Assembly (NCBI GenBank): GCA_016291475.1
Contig: JAEEXJ010000042.1
Coordinates: forward strand, 1-26,229
Length of the DNA stretch: 26,229 nt
DNA from: Lachnospiraceae bacterium
GTDB lineage: Bacteria; Bacillota_A; Clostridia; Lachnospirales; Lachnospiraceae
Direction of reading: 5' to 3'
The stretch's first letter is position 1, and the number at the start of each line of letters is the position of its first letter. Position numbers and translations under genes: made by a program. Shown in pieces: positions 1-6,644 of this stretch. Under the pieces are notes generated by a model. That model worked only from the letters and a program-made list of their open reading frames with translations, searched no databases and was not told the origin of the DNA.

Positions 1-489
1 AAAGACTCCGTCATCCACATATTTATCCGTTTCCGATACCCACATGGGAAATTCGCCTTTTTCAAGTATGGTCTGACCGTTCAGCACTCCGGTATGAAAA
101 GAAATATGTCTGAACTGTCTCAAAATCAGTTCCATCCTTGTGTACCTTGAACCCTCTGGCTTTTCACGGAGCATATCATCCGTTAATGAATCCAGATAGT
201 CATATGTCTTCTTTTCTATAGAGTCCAGATATTCCAGAAGTTGTTCATCGGATAATACCGCATCGCAGGGCTTCTCCGGATCATCCATTCCCTCAACATG
301 AAATGCAGGTTCTTCATAATCAAAGGGGTTGATAAACCACTTATCAGCGGAATGAAGGGCGTGATATACCCATCTCCAGCAAGGTGCGCCATAGCACATG
401 GCATCCCGGTCATAAGTTTGGATAGAGGTCCTGATATTCAGGAAATTCGGTTTAACAGTCTCTTTGATGATCATGCATAATTCATTCAT
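1..489 (-). CDS. DinB-like protein, 3' end cut by window edge
   Basis: The frame is open for 163 codons from an ATG at 489 to the window edge, so the C-terminus is missing. The protein starts MNELCMIIKETVKPNFLNIR and contains WRWVYHALHSADKWFINP (about residues 38-55) and a later QFRHISFHTGVLNGQTI. The spaced histidines in a helical all-alpha setting resemble the DinB/YfiT-like four-helix fold, whose members often bind a metal and act in thiol transfer or detoxification. The exact substrate cannot be read from the sequence. The start lies 1 bp after the stop of the GNAT-phosphatase gene, with GAGG just upstream, so it is probably translationally coupled as the last visible gene of an accessory operon. 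The alternatives are shadow frames with no family resemblance. The call to the superfamily is by motif resemblance only. Confidence 0.62.
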   Translation of the reverse strand, partial: MNELCMIIKETVKPNFLNIRTSIQTYDRDAMCYGAPCWRWVYHALHSADKWFINPFDYEEPAFHVEGMDDPEKPCDAVLSDEQLLEYLDSIEKKTYDYLDSLTDDMLREKPEGSRYTRMELILRQFRHISFHTGVLNGQTILEKGEFPMWVSETDKYVDDGVF

Positions 490-490
490 G

Positions 491-1693
491 TTAAGGCCTC
501 ACAAGCTTGTTTTTTATTCTCCCGACAGTATCATCTTCAAGACCAAGGTCATATAAATACTGCTCCGCGGTCCCAAATCTTTCTCTGAATAACCGAAGGA
601 AGGAGATCATAGATTTCTCATCAGCAACGACAACTTCTCTTTTGATTTCCGGATGTTCCGCCAAAAGCTTCTCTAATCTGAGTTTGTTAAATTCACGGCT
701 TATGACGTAATCATATGTTATATCTTCATCGGATACGCCCACCAATAGCAGCAGTATCGCACTTGTCACTCCTGTTCTGTCTTTTCCAGCTGTACAATTA
801 AACATAACTCCGGCAGGTGCTTCCGCAATCGCAGAAAACACCTCCTTCATAACTCCGGAACAGGCTATGCTCATATAAGAATCCGGCACATCCTCAAGAC
901 GATCAGGAGGAATCGCTCCCTCAATAATAGGGAATGAATAAAAACGAAAGTCCTTATCCTCCGCGAAAGCAGAAGGTGCTTTAGAGGTCTCCGCTTCACT
1001 CCTGAGGTCAACTATAGTCGTTATACCCCTGCTAAGAAGAAGATTTTTATCATGTGAACTTAACTTCCCGCATCTGTCGCTTCGATAAACTCTGTCCGGC
1101 ACGGTATATTCATCTGTTCCGGATATTCTATACCCACCCAAGTCCCTGGTGTTCAATGTTCCTTCCAGAATCGATTTATAGATACCGGCATTATCCAGTT
1201 TCTTCTCCATCAGATCAAATTTGCCTTTGCGCCAATTTGCATATCCTCTGGATACATATCCATTGTGCAGATACAGCCTCTGTGCAAAGGGATTCTCCGT
1301 AAAAGTATCCAGCCTTACGGATTTATACCCCATATCCCTGATCTGATCTTCGATATGAAGTAAAACTTTTTTTCCTAAGCCCTTATTCTGAAAACCGGGC
1401 GATACGCAAAACCTGTGTATTACATAAGCAGTTTCTTCATCGCATTCCCACTTGCCATTAGCATATTGTTCATCCGACTCACCGCTGATCACATATAATG
1501 CAGCAAGCCTATCTTCAGAATATGCAAGGTAAAGTGTGTTCTTATCAATATCTTCTTCAAAATCTATTCGTGCAGGATATACATCATCCCATTGATATAT
1601 CCCATGCTTTTCCATCTCATCAACAGCCTCTTTAATAAGCATGCAGATTGCATCTAAATCCTGCTTTGTTCCAAGTCTGTACTTAATTTCCAT
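491..1693 (-). CDS. GNAT acetyltransferase fused to tyrosine phosphatase
   Basis: This is a two-domain protein of about 400 residues. Residues 1-165 are a GNAT N-acetyltransferase: FCVSPGFQNKGLGKKVL carries the acetyl-CoA loop QxxGxG, followed by RLDTFTENPFAQRLYLHNGY. Residues 175-400 are a Y_phosphatase3-type protein/lipid tyrosine phosphatase: the entry motif GTLNTRDLGGYR, then VDLRSEAE, then the P-loop FNCTAGKDRTG with Cys near 300 and Arg near 306. The histidine usual before the catalytic Cys is Asn here. Both active sites look intact. I chose ATG 1693 because GNAT domains normally begin at MEIKYRLG. A TTG at 1702 in the same frame adds three residues. It overlaps the upstream kinase remnant by 11 bp and is followed after 1 bp by the DinB-like gene, so it was part of a coupled operon. 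What is acetylated and dephosphorylated is unknown. Confidence 0.85.
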   Translation of the reverse strand: MEIKYRLGTKQDLDAICMLIKEAVDEMEKHGIYQWDDVYPARIDFEEDIDKNTLYLAYSEDRLAALYVISGESDEQYANGKWECDEETAYVIHRFCVSPGFQNKGLGKKVLLHIEDQIRDMGYKSVRLDTFTENPFAQRLYLHNGYVSRGYANWRKGKFDLMEKKLDNAGIYKSILEGTLNTRDLGGYRISGTDEYTVPDRVYRSDRCGKLSSHDKNLLLSRGITTIVDLRSEAETSKAPSAFAEDKDFRFYSFPIIEGAIPPDRLEDVPDSYMSIACSGVMKEVFSAIAEAPAGVMFNCTAGKDRTGVTSAILLLLVGVSDEDITYDYVISREFNKLRLEKLLAEHPEIKREVVVADEKSMISFLRLFRERFGTAEQYLYDLGLEDDTVGRIKNKLVRP

Positions 1694-2273
1694 TACCTTC
1701 AATTCCCAATAACTCTTCTGCCAGTCTTACAGTCTCTTCCTGACTTCTGTTCTCATCACGATAGATCACTTTAAAACCGGCATTCTCCAACTCGTCATAA
1801 CATTCTTTAGAGCAAATCCTGGTAAGGATTTCTCTGTAATTATCAAGTGCTACCTGAGGATCCGGCTCTTCAAGCATCAGCCTATACAGGAATTGTTTTT
1901 CCGGGTCCGGACGGTCAAAGAATCTGTGTATCGATATCTCCGGATCGGACAGCATAACAAGCACGTGGTTCGTATCCGAAATCCTATGCAGAGTATCTAT
2001 GCAGATATTAGTATCTACAAACACTTTCTTATCATGTGATTCAGGTTTTCCCAGCAACTCCTCAAGAATACCGAGCTCAACAATCTCGCACTCTTTCTTT
2101 ACATTGTTTATCCAAGTCACATATTCTTCAGGTGTTCTTCTGATAAACTCATGCCAATCCTGAAGATCTCGTGAGTAGGTCAGGTTAGGAAAATCTTTGC
2201 TGTCCAGTTCAGGCAGTTTCTCATCATGATAATTCTCCTCAAGTGCAATACCATTATGTTTTGCAGCAAGATT
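1683..2273 (-). pseudogene. C-terminal part of IS-disrupted P-loop kinase
   Basis: The frame ending at TAA 1683 reads back without a stop through a GTG at 2120 as far as the IS end at 2273. It includes the segments GIALEENYHDEKLPELD, RDLQDWHEFIRRTPEEY, KVFVDTNICIDTLHRIS and FFDRPDPEKQFLYRL. Attached to the fragment at 3619-3714 it gives a 227-residue protein of the small P-loop kinase type (shikimate/nucleoside kinase-like, zeta-toxin-like fold), with the Walker A motif in the other fragment. This fragment has no P-loop and no ribosome binding site at GTG 2120, so I treat it as a remnant and not as a 145-residue gene. It overlaps the GNAT-phosphatase gene. The true phosphate acceptor is unknown. 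Confidence is high for disruption and moderate for the family. Confidence 0.8.
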
Positions 2274-2307
2274 TGCTGTTAGTATATAAATAGTTCAAAT
2301 TAAAATG
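2271..2307. repeat. Left IS end: target duplication plus inverted repeat
   Basis: ATTT at 2271-2274 matches ATTT at 3619-3622. From 2296 the sequence CAAATTAAAATG, followed by GAGATTTCTC, matches the reverse complement of the right end (3573-3595), where two extra bases intervene. The outer 22 bases match the right end only weakly after the shared TG. Confidence 0.7.
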
Positions 2308-2355
2308 AGATTTCTCCTAAAAAATTGTACTATATCCAAAGAGGAGGAACTCATT

Positions 2356-2655
2356 ATGCCACGTAAAAACAAACAACACGACAAGCAGTTTAAGCTGGAT
2401 GCAATTCAGTATGTTAAAGAACATCCTGATCTAACCCAGGCTGAATGCGCCAAGAACCTTGGTGTCAGCATCACTACTCTTACCAGATGGTTATCTCAGT
2501 ACAAGGAACACGATGGTGATATCCCTGTTAGAGGATCCGGTAATTATCAATCAGATGAGCAGAAAGAAATAGCTCGTCTGAAACGTGAACTCCGTGATGC
2601 TCAAGACGCATTAGATGTCTTAAAAAAAGCCATCGGCATTCTGGGAAACGACTGA
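2356..2655 (+). CDS. IS3-family OrfA, HTH protein
   Basis: A 99-residue protein that starts MPRKNKQHDKQFKLDAIQYV. Residues 15-50 hold a helix-turn-helix (TQAECAKNLGVSITTLTRWL) that would bind the IS ends. The C-terminal part (QKEIARLKRELRDAQDALDV) is a leucine-zipper-like coiled coil used for oligomerisation. The ATG at 2356 is preferred over an in-frame upstream ATG at 2305 because GAGGAGGAAC at 2341-2350 is an excellent ribosome binding site for it. The frame ends in TGA at 2655, just after the A7 run, and the OrfB frame is open across it, so part of the product is expected to be fused OrfAB. Confidence 0.92.
   Translation: MPRKNKQHDKQFKLDAIQYVKEHPDLTQAECAKNLGVSITTLTRWLSQYKEHDGDIPVRGSGNYQSDEQKEIARLKRELRDAQDALDVLKKAIGILGND
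2620..2631 (+). other. Programmed -1 frameshift site, A7
   Basis: Codons TTA AAA AAA GCC contain the slippery heptamer A AAA AAA at 2622-2628 in the correct phase. Slipping back one base enters the OrfB frame, which is open from here through 2733 with no stop and reads AAA AGC CAT CGG. This is the usual way IS3 elements make the OrfAB transposase. The downstream stimulatory structure was not established. Confidence 0.75.
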
Positions 2656-2732
2656 CAGTTGCTATCTATACCGAAGTAGCTGCCAAGGCAGAAATCTCAA
2701 AAGTAACCGGACGCCGTATCTCTGTCTCCGGA

Positions 2733-3569
2733 ATGCTCAAAAATCTAGGCGTTTCTCGTTCTGGTTATCGTGCTTTCCTTCAACATAAGCCATCTGCTTC
2801 TCAACAGAGAAAGAATGCCATAAAGGAGAAGATCAAAGACATTTATGATAACTCCAGGCAAAACTACGGAGCTCCGAAAATAACTCACAAACTCCGCGAA
2901 TCCGGCGAAGTGATCGCCGAACGTACAGTTGGCAAATATATGAAGGAAATGGGCATTCGCGCTCAATGGCTTAAACCATGGACAACCACTACAAGAGACT
3001 CTGATTTCAGCAAGGAGCTTCACAACGTTCTCAATGAGCAGTTTGATCCGATCCGTCCTAATGCGGTTTGGTGCACTGATATCACGTATATTTGGACCCG
3101 TGATGGTTTTGTATATCTGACAAGCATCATGGACCTTTATGCCCGTAAAATCATCGCCTGGACACTTTCCGAAACAATGGAAGTATCCTGTGTAATTGAT
3201 ACGATCAACAAAGCTAAAGCAAGACGTAATACGGATCTTCCTTTAATTCTGCATAGTGACCGCGGTAGCCAGTATGTTTCTAAAGCGTACCGCGCAGCCA
3301 CTGAGAAATACCAGTTAAGCTATAGCTATCCAGGCTATCCTTACGACAATGCCTGTATAGAATCTTTCCATGCTCTTATAAAACGAGAATGGCTAAACAG
3401 ATTCAGTATCATGAATTACAGGCAGGCTTATCGCCTTGTTTTCGAATATATCGAAACTTTTTATAACACTGTTCGAATTCACAGCCATAATAACTATATG
3501 TCGCCAAATGAATTCGAAAAACTATATCAGTCTGTATCCGGTGAAGGTATACAGAAGAAAGCGAGTTAA
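2733..3569 (+). CDS. IS3-family OrfB transposase, DDE catalytic domain
   Basis: The 278-residue frame begins at ATG 2733. It is open further upstream to the frameshift site, so the functional product is probably OrfAB, read from 2356 to 3569. An HTH_21-like segment (REKIKDIY-type region with NYGAPKITHKLRESG) lies near residues 25-60. The RNase H-fold integrase core follows, with the DDE triad visible: D in VWCTDITYI, D in ILHSDRGSQY and E in DNACIESFHALIKREW. Length and motif spacing are normal for the family, and there is no internal stop or frameshift. It is on the plus strand, against all host genes. The enzyme cuts and joins the IS ends through a circular or figure-eight intermediate in this family. 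Confidence 0.94.
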   Translation: MLKNLGVSRSGYRAFLQHKPSASQQRKNAIKEKIKDIYDNSRQNYGAPKITHKLRESGEVIAERTVGKYMKEMGIRAQWLKPWTTTTRDSDFSKELHNVLNEQFDPIRPNAVWCTDITYIWTRDGFVYLTSIMDLYARKIIAWTLSETMEVSCVIDTINKAKARRNTDLPLILHSDRGSQYVSKAYRAATEKYQLSYSYPGYPYDNACIESFHALIKREWLNRFSIMNYRQAYRLVFEYIETFYNTVRIHSHNNYMSPNEFEKLYQSVSGEGIQKKAS

Positions 3570-3572
3570 TAT

Positions 3573-3622
3573 GAGAAATCTCCCATTTTAATTTGTTCTA
3601 AATCTTGACAGAGGACCAATTT
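3573..3622. repeat. Right IS end: inverted repeat plus target duplication
   Basis: The reverse complement reads TGGTCCTCTGTCAAGA and continues to CAAATTAAAATG, the 12-bp block shared with the left end. ATTT at 3619-3622 is the second copy of the flanking duplication. Confidence 0.7.
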
Positions 3623-3714
3623 TTTACGATCGTAGACTTTCCCGCATACGACGTTCCTATAACGAAATACACATTATTTAAATCCATATATTTACACTCA
3701 TGGCGATCATTCAT
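3619..3714 (-). pseudogene. N-terminal P-loop part of IS-disrupted kinase
   Basis: From ATG 3714 the frame gives 32 residues ending VIGTSYAGKSTIVKN and then runs into the IS, where it meets TAG. GTSYAGKST is a Walker A motif (GxxxxGKST). The start lies 7 bp after the stop of the GNAT gene, with AAGGA upstream, so it was the next gene of that operon. Joined to 1683-2270 it continues in frame as KNLAAKHNGIALEENYH. A P-loop kinase needs both halves, so the gene is very probably dead. The truncated product could still be translated as a short peptide ending in IS-encoded residues. Confidence 0.82.
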
Positions 3715-3721
3715 AAGAGCA

Positions 3722-4246
3722 TCATTCCTTTTTCTTCAAATAGAATCGATATAACTCTTCTTTATCATCGCCGATATCCTGATACATTTTGGTTTCGATC
3801 AACTTAAATCCGGTCTTTTCGGCAGTCTTCCATGATCCAATATTGATATCTTTGATAACCGCAATTATTTCATTCTCACCATAGTGATCAAAGAAATAAG
3901 CAACATAGGCTTCTACCGCCTCACTTACATATCCCTTCCTTCGATAATCACTTCCGACAAAATAACATATTCCGATTCTGTCCGTATCCTCGAAATATGT
4001 ACATCCCACATTACCGATCACTTCTCCCGTATCCTTAAGCAATATGGTGCATGGAATATAATCAACTCTCGGATCATCTTTTTCCGTAAGTAAAATCGCT
4101 TCGTTTATCCATTCACCTGCCCATTCCGAAAAAGATTCATCAAAACCAATCTCGGAAAGGCTCCCGTCCGTCGCCATTTCGGCATAAGCCTTCTCATCTC
4201 CCGGCTGAATGGATCTTATAATTGTTCTCTCGGTCTCTATATGCAT
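3722..4246 (-). CDS. GNAT N-acetyltransferase, RimJ/RimL-like
   Basis: A 174-residue protein that begins MHIETERTIIRSIQPGDEKA, the typical start of the RimJ/RimL-like GNAT group. The core strand (VIGNVGCTYF), the acetyl-CoA loop DYRRKGYVSEAV and the later NIGSWKTAEKTGFKLI (conserved N and the GF turn) are all in order and of normal length. The family moves an acetyl group from acetyl-CoA to an amine on a protein N-terminus, antibiotic or small metabolite. The acceptor here is unknown. It lies 39 bp after a Nudix gene and 7 bp before the disrupted kinase, in an apparent operon. It is likely cytosolic because there is no signal or membrane segment. Confidence 0.88.
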   Translation of the reverse strand: MHIETERTIIRSIQPGDEKAYAEMATDGSLSEIGFDESFSEWAGEWINEAILLTEKDDPRVDYIPCTILLKDTGEVIGNVGCTYFEDTDRIGICYFVGSDYRRKGYVSEAVEAYVAYFFDHYGENEIIAVIKDINIGSWKTAEKTGFKLIETKMYQDIGDDKEELYRFYLKKKE

Positions 4247-4285
4247 CTCTTTATCTCAGCCTCCGTGAGAAAGTATAATATGATA

Positions 4286-4738
4286 CTACTTCAAATGAAC
4301 GACCCAGTCATTATGCTCTATAGTATACTGAAATTCATTTAAATCCGGATCATTTAAAACTTTCATAAGATCATAAAAATCCTCTACAACATTGACTTCC
4401 GAAAGTTTATCTGCATTGATCCACTCCATCTCCCCTTCTTCGGAAGAAGAAACAGTGCCGCTGAATTCGGTAGCTTTGAACAGTAAAACGATGTATCTTC
4501 CGCCTTCAATAGGAAACTGCTTGATCCCTGCAAGCTTGGGATTTATGATATCCAATCCGGTTTCTTCCTTCATCTCCCTGATAACTGCATCGACAAATGA
4601 TTCGCCCGGTTCAACATGTCCTCCCGGAAAGGTATATCCCTTCCAGTCCTCTTTGATCCGGTTCTGAAGCAATAATCTGTTTCCGTCCTGTATAAGGCAC
4701 AAAACGGTTAATTCAACATTTTCGGTTTTATGTCCCAC
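4286..4738 (-). CDS. Nudix hydrolase, MutT-like
   Basis: A 150-residue Nudix-fold protein. The Nudix box GGHVEPGESFVDAVIREMKE plus ETGLDI fits GX5EX7REUXEEXGU exactly at about residues 39-64, so the metal-binding helix is intact. Family members cleave nucleoside diphosphates linked to another group and often sanitise oxidised nucleotides. Substrate cannot be assigned. The C-terminus ends YTIEHNDWVVHLK. Translation starts at GTG 4738 (GHKTENVELT follows); no strong ribosome binding site precedes it. It is the first gene of the accessory operon that continues with GNAT, kinase, GNAT-phosphatase and DinB-like genes. Only 67 bp separate it from the TraX gene, and most of that is a terminator, so its promoter was not found. 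Confidence 0.9.
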   Translation of the reverse strand: MGHKTENVELTVLCLIQDGNRLLLQNRIKEDWKGYTFPGGHVEPGESFVDAVIREMKEETGLDIINPKLAGIKQFPIEGGRYIVLLFKATEFSGTVSSSEEGEMEWINADKLSEVNVVEDFYDLMKVLNDPDLNEFQYTIEHNDWVVHLK

Positions 4739-4763
4739 TGCTTTATCTCACTTTCTTTTCACT

Positions 4764-4799
4764 AAAAAAGGCGAGCCAAAGGAAACCCCTCGACTCGCC
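4764..4799 (-). terminator. Intrinsic terminator after the TraX gene
   Basis: On the minus strand GGCGAG (4799-4794) pairs with CTCGCC (4775-4770), and the arm is followed at once by TTTTTT. It starts 7 bases after the TraX-like stop codon. Confidence 0.85.
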
Positions 4800-4805
4800 G
4801 ATAAA

Positions 4806-5921
4806 TTAAATTCCCAGTACAAAATACCTGATCAAAAACAGCAGGAACAGATGCACCGGATAGAATGCGTAGAAGAAATATTTCATCTGTCTTCCTCGCT
4901 TGCCGTTGTAGAACTTTACAGGGATGAGATCAAGGAATGCAACTCCTTCAAACAGATTCTTAACGGTAAGAGCAATAACTCCCCATTTAAATCCGTTGCT
5001 CCTTGCATTTCTAAATGCATAAATAGCAACTACCGCAAGTACTCCCCACCCGCCGTAGTCGGTATTCAAAAATTCTGCCCATCTAAAGAAGGACAAAGTA
5101 ATGATCAATGCGATGGACATTTTAATCTTCTTTTCATCGTCCCACTTATGAGTAACGCAGATAAATGCAATCACTCCACCGATAGCGCCGAGTATGGCAG
5201 TCGGGATATATTCATTTATTCCAAAGAATCCGTTCAGGATATATCCGAAAATTGAAATCATGGATGAAATCGAAGCATATCCGCCAAGTGCTCCGGCGAA
5301 AACAACTCCGCTCATTCCGAGAAATTTGAAAAAACCATTATAAATATCTATGCTCTTATGCCTTACAAAATCGATGCAGGCCAGAGCAGCTACACCCAGA
5401 AGCAAAGTAAAAAATACATTCTGATGTCCGAATCCGATCTCTGTAAAAAAGGCAAGGTCAAAAGGAACATCCGATATAAATGCAAAAATAAGAAGTCTGA
5501 TAAGATACTTAATAACATTTCTGGTGTGCAGAAAGCCTTCTACAAGAAGGAAGCAGAAAATCGGAAATGCGATTCTTCCTATCGCTCTGAGCATCATATC
5601 TATGTTCGTGACCGTAACGATGTTTCCCATCCAATCAGCCCATAACCATGGAGCTTTGGAAGTGATCACCGCCTCACAATATTCGGGGCCGAGCGGACCC
5701 AAAAATCTGCTTGTATAAACTTCAAAAAGCGATGCACCGACGTGATCTATGAACATCGTGACAATTGCGATTATCTTAAGTGTGCTTCCGGTGATTCCTC
5801 CGTTTTTTCCTCTGTCAGGTTCCGGAACAACTTTTACAACATCGCCTTTTTGAACACCTGCTTCGTCTTTGCCGTAAGGGCTGACGTTTTCAGTGTATAT
5901 TTCTTTATTCTCCTCATTCAT
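4806..5921 (-). CDS. TraX family membrane protein
   Basis: A 371-residue multi-pass membrane protein of the TraX family, named for the F-plasmid pilin acetylation protein. A hydrophilic N-terminal tail of about 40 residues precedes LKIIAIVTMFIDHVGASLFE (residues 48-67). Further hydrophobic helices include GRIAFPIFCFLLVEGFLHT and IFAFISDVPFDLAFF, and the family's C-terminal segment YFFYAFYPVHLFLLFLI. These match the acyltransferase-like signature (TxxDHxG, FPxFxFL.EG, YPxHL). Chromosomal TraX proteins have no settled function, although acyl transfer is inferred from the fold. The start overlaps the end of engB by 8 bp (ATGAATGA), so the two are translationally coupled, and a terminator follows. 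It is longer than many family members because of the N-terminal tail and a middle insertion. Confidence 0.88.
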   Translation of the reverse strand: MNEENKEIYTENVSPYGKDEAGVQKGDVVKVVPEPDRGKNGGITGSTLKIIAIVTMFIDHVGASLFEVYTSRFLGPLGPEYCEAVITSKAPWLWADWMGNIVTVTNIDMMLRAIGRIAFPIFCFLLVEGFLHTRNVIKYLIRLLIFAFISDVPFDLAFFTEIGFGHQNVFFTLLLGVAALACIDFVRHKSIDIYNGFFKFLGMSGVVFAGALGGYASISSMISIFGYILNGFFGINEYIPTAILGAIGGVIAFICVTHKWDDEKKIKMSIALIITLSFFRWAEFLNTDYGGWGVLAVVAIYAFRNARSNGFKWGVIALTVKNLFEGVAFLDLIPVKFYNGKRGRQMKYFFYAFYPVHLFLLFLIRYFVLGI

Positions 5922-6531
5922 TTATAAAATCCTCCATAATGCTCAAGAGTTCTTCTCTTCCCTGCTTGGTCTCGGCAGAGAAAGGAAGTATCTTTACATC
6001 TTTTTCCATCTTAAGAACGGTTTTTATATTCTTAATAGATTTATCGATCTGGGAACGCTTGAGCTTATCTGCTTTCGTCGCCACCACAACAGGAGTAAGT
6101 CCTGCGTTAACGATCCAGCTGTACATCTGTCTGTCGTCCGCTGTGGGATCATGTCTGATATCAACAAGAAGTACAACACACTTAAGTGTCTCCGACTTGC
6201 GGAGATACTTTTCTATCATAGGTCCCCACTTGGCACGTTCAGCCGCAGAAGTCTTGGCATAACCGTATCCGGGAAGATCCACGAGATAGAAATAAACATC
6301 TTCCTCGCTGTAATCCGCACCGCATCTTACCTTATAGTAATTGATGGTTCTGGTCTTGCCGGGCTCTGCAGAAGTTCTGGCAAGCTTCTTCCTGCATAAA
6401 ACCGTATTTATCAGAGAGGACTTTCCGACATTACTTCTTCCCGCAAAGGCAAGCTCGGGAAATTCGTTGACGGGAAGTTTACTCGTGATACCACATACTG
6501 TTTCAAGTTCTGCGTTTTTTACGGTAAGCAT
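5914..6531 (-). CDS. engB: Ribosome biogenesis GTPase EngB (YsxC/YihA)
   Basis: A 205-residue TRAFAC-class GTPase that assists late 50S subunit assembly. All GTPase motifs are present: G1 AGRSNVGKSS (residues 30-39), a G2 threonine in GKTRTINYY, G3 DLPGYGYAKT, G4 VVATKADKLKRSQ and G5 LPFSAETKQG. Length is normal for the family. The ATG at 6531 has AGGGG 8 bases upstream. In Bacillus subtilis this gene follows clpX and lon. Here it follows clpX directly after a terminator, with no lon. It is coupled by overlap to the TraX-family gene. No clear promoter was recognised between the clpX terminator and the start. Confidence 0.97.
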   Translation of the reverse strand: MLTVKNAELETVCGITSKLPVNEFPELAFAGRSNVGKSSLINTVLCRKKLARTSAEPGKTRTINYYKVRCGADYSEEDVYFYLVDLPGYGYAKTSAAERAKWGPMIEKYLRKSETLKCVVLLVDIRHDPTADDRQMYSWIVNAGLTPVVVATKADKLKRSQIDKSIKNIKTVLKMEKDVKILPFSAETKQGREELLSIMEDFINE

Positions 6532-6555
6532 TTCTTTTCCCCTATCTGATCAATC

Positions 6556-6625
6556 AAACAAAGGGACTGTCCCTTCGTTCTGTATTTTTATAAAAAAATG
6601 GAACGAAGGAACAACCCCTCGTTCC
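6556..6625. repeat. Paired inverted palindrome, REP-like, copy 1
   Basis: Unit 1 at 6556-6580 contains AAAGGGACTGTCCCTTCGTTC. The reverse complement of unit 2 (6600-6625) contains GAGGGGTTGTTCCTTCGTTC. The two are clearly related and oppositely oriented around an AT-rich spacer. Each unit is also a palindrome by itself. The design is the same as at 19999-20068. Confidence 0.6.
6591..6625 (-). terminator. Intrinsic terminator after clpX
   Basis: On the minus strand GGAACGA (6625-6619) pairs with TCGTTCC (6606-6600), followed by ATTTTTTTAT. It lies 19 bp after the clpX stop. It is built from one arm of the repeat at 6556-6625. Confidence 0.8.
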
Positions 6626-6644
6626 ATTCATACCGTTATTTACT

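Larger units (their letters stand above)
2274..3618 (+). mobile_element. IS3-family insertion sequence, about 1345 bp
   Basis: The element carries OrfA (HTH) and OrfB (DDE transposase) in overlapping frames with a run of seven A for -1 frameshifting, which is the IS3-family plan. The ends were placed from the host gene: removing 2274-3618 plus one copy of the flanking ATT(T) restores an open frame. The flanks 2271-2274 and 3619-3622 both read ATTT, giving a 3-4 bp target duplication. The element then starts TG and ends CA. It is inserted antisense to the host operon and is the only plus-strand gene source in the window. The coding part looks intact. The left end is poorly matched to the right end beyond the inner repeat, so present mobility is uncertain. 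Confidence 0.87.

Noticed and set aside
1683..2120. A 145-residue gene starting at GTG 2120
   Set aside because: The frame continues upstream with conserved-looking residues to the IS end and joins the P-loop fragment, so this is the tail of a disrupted gene.
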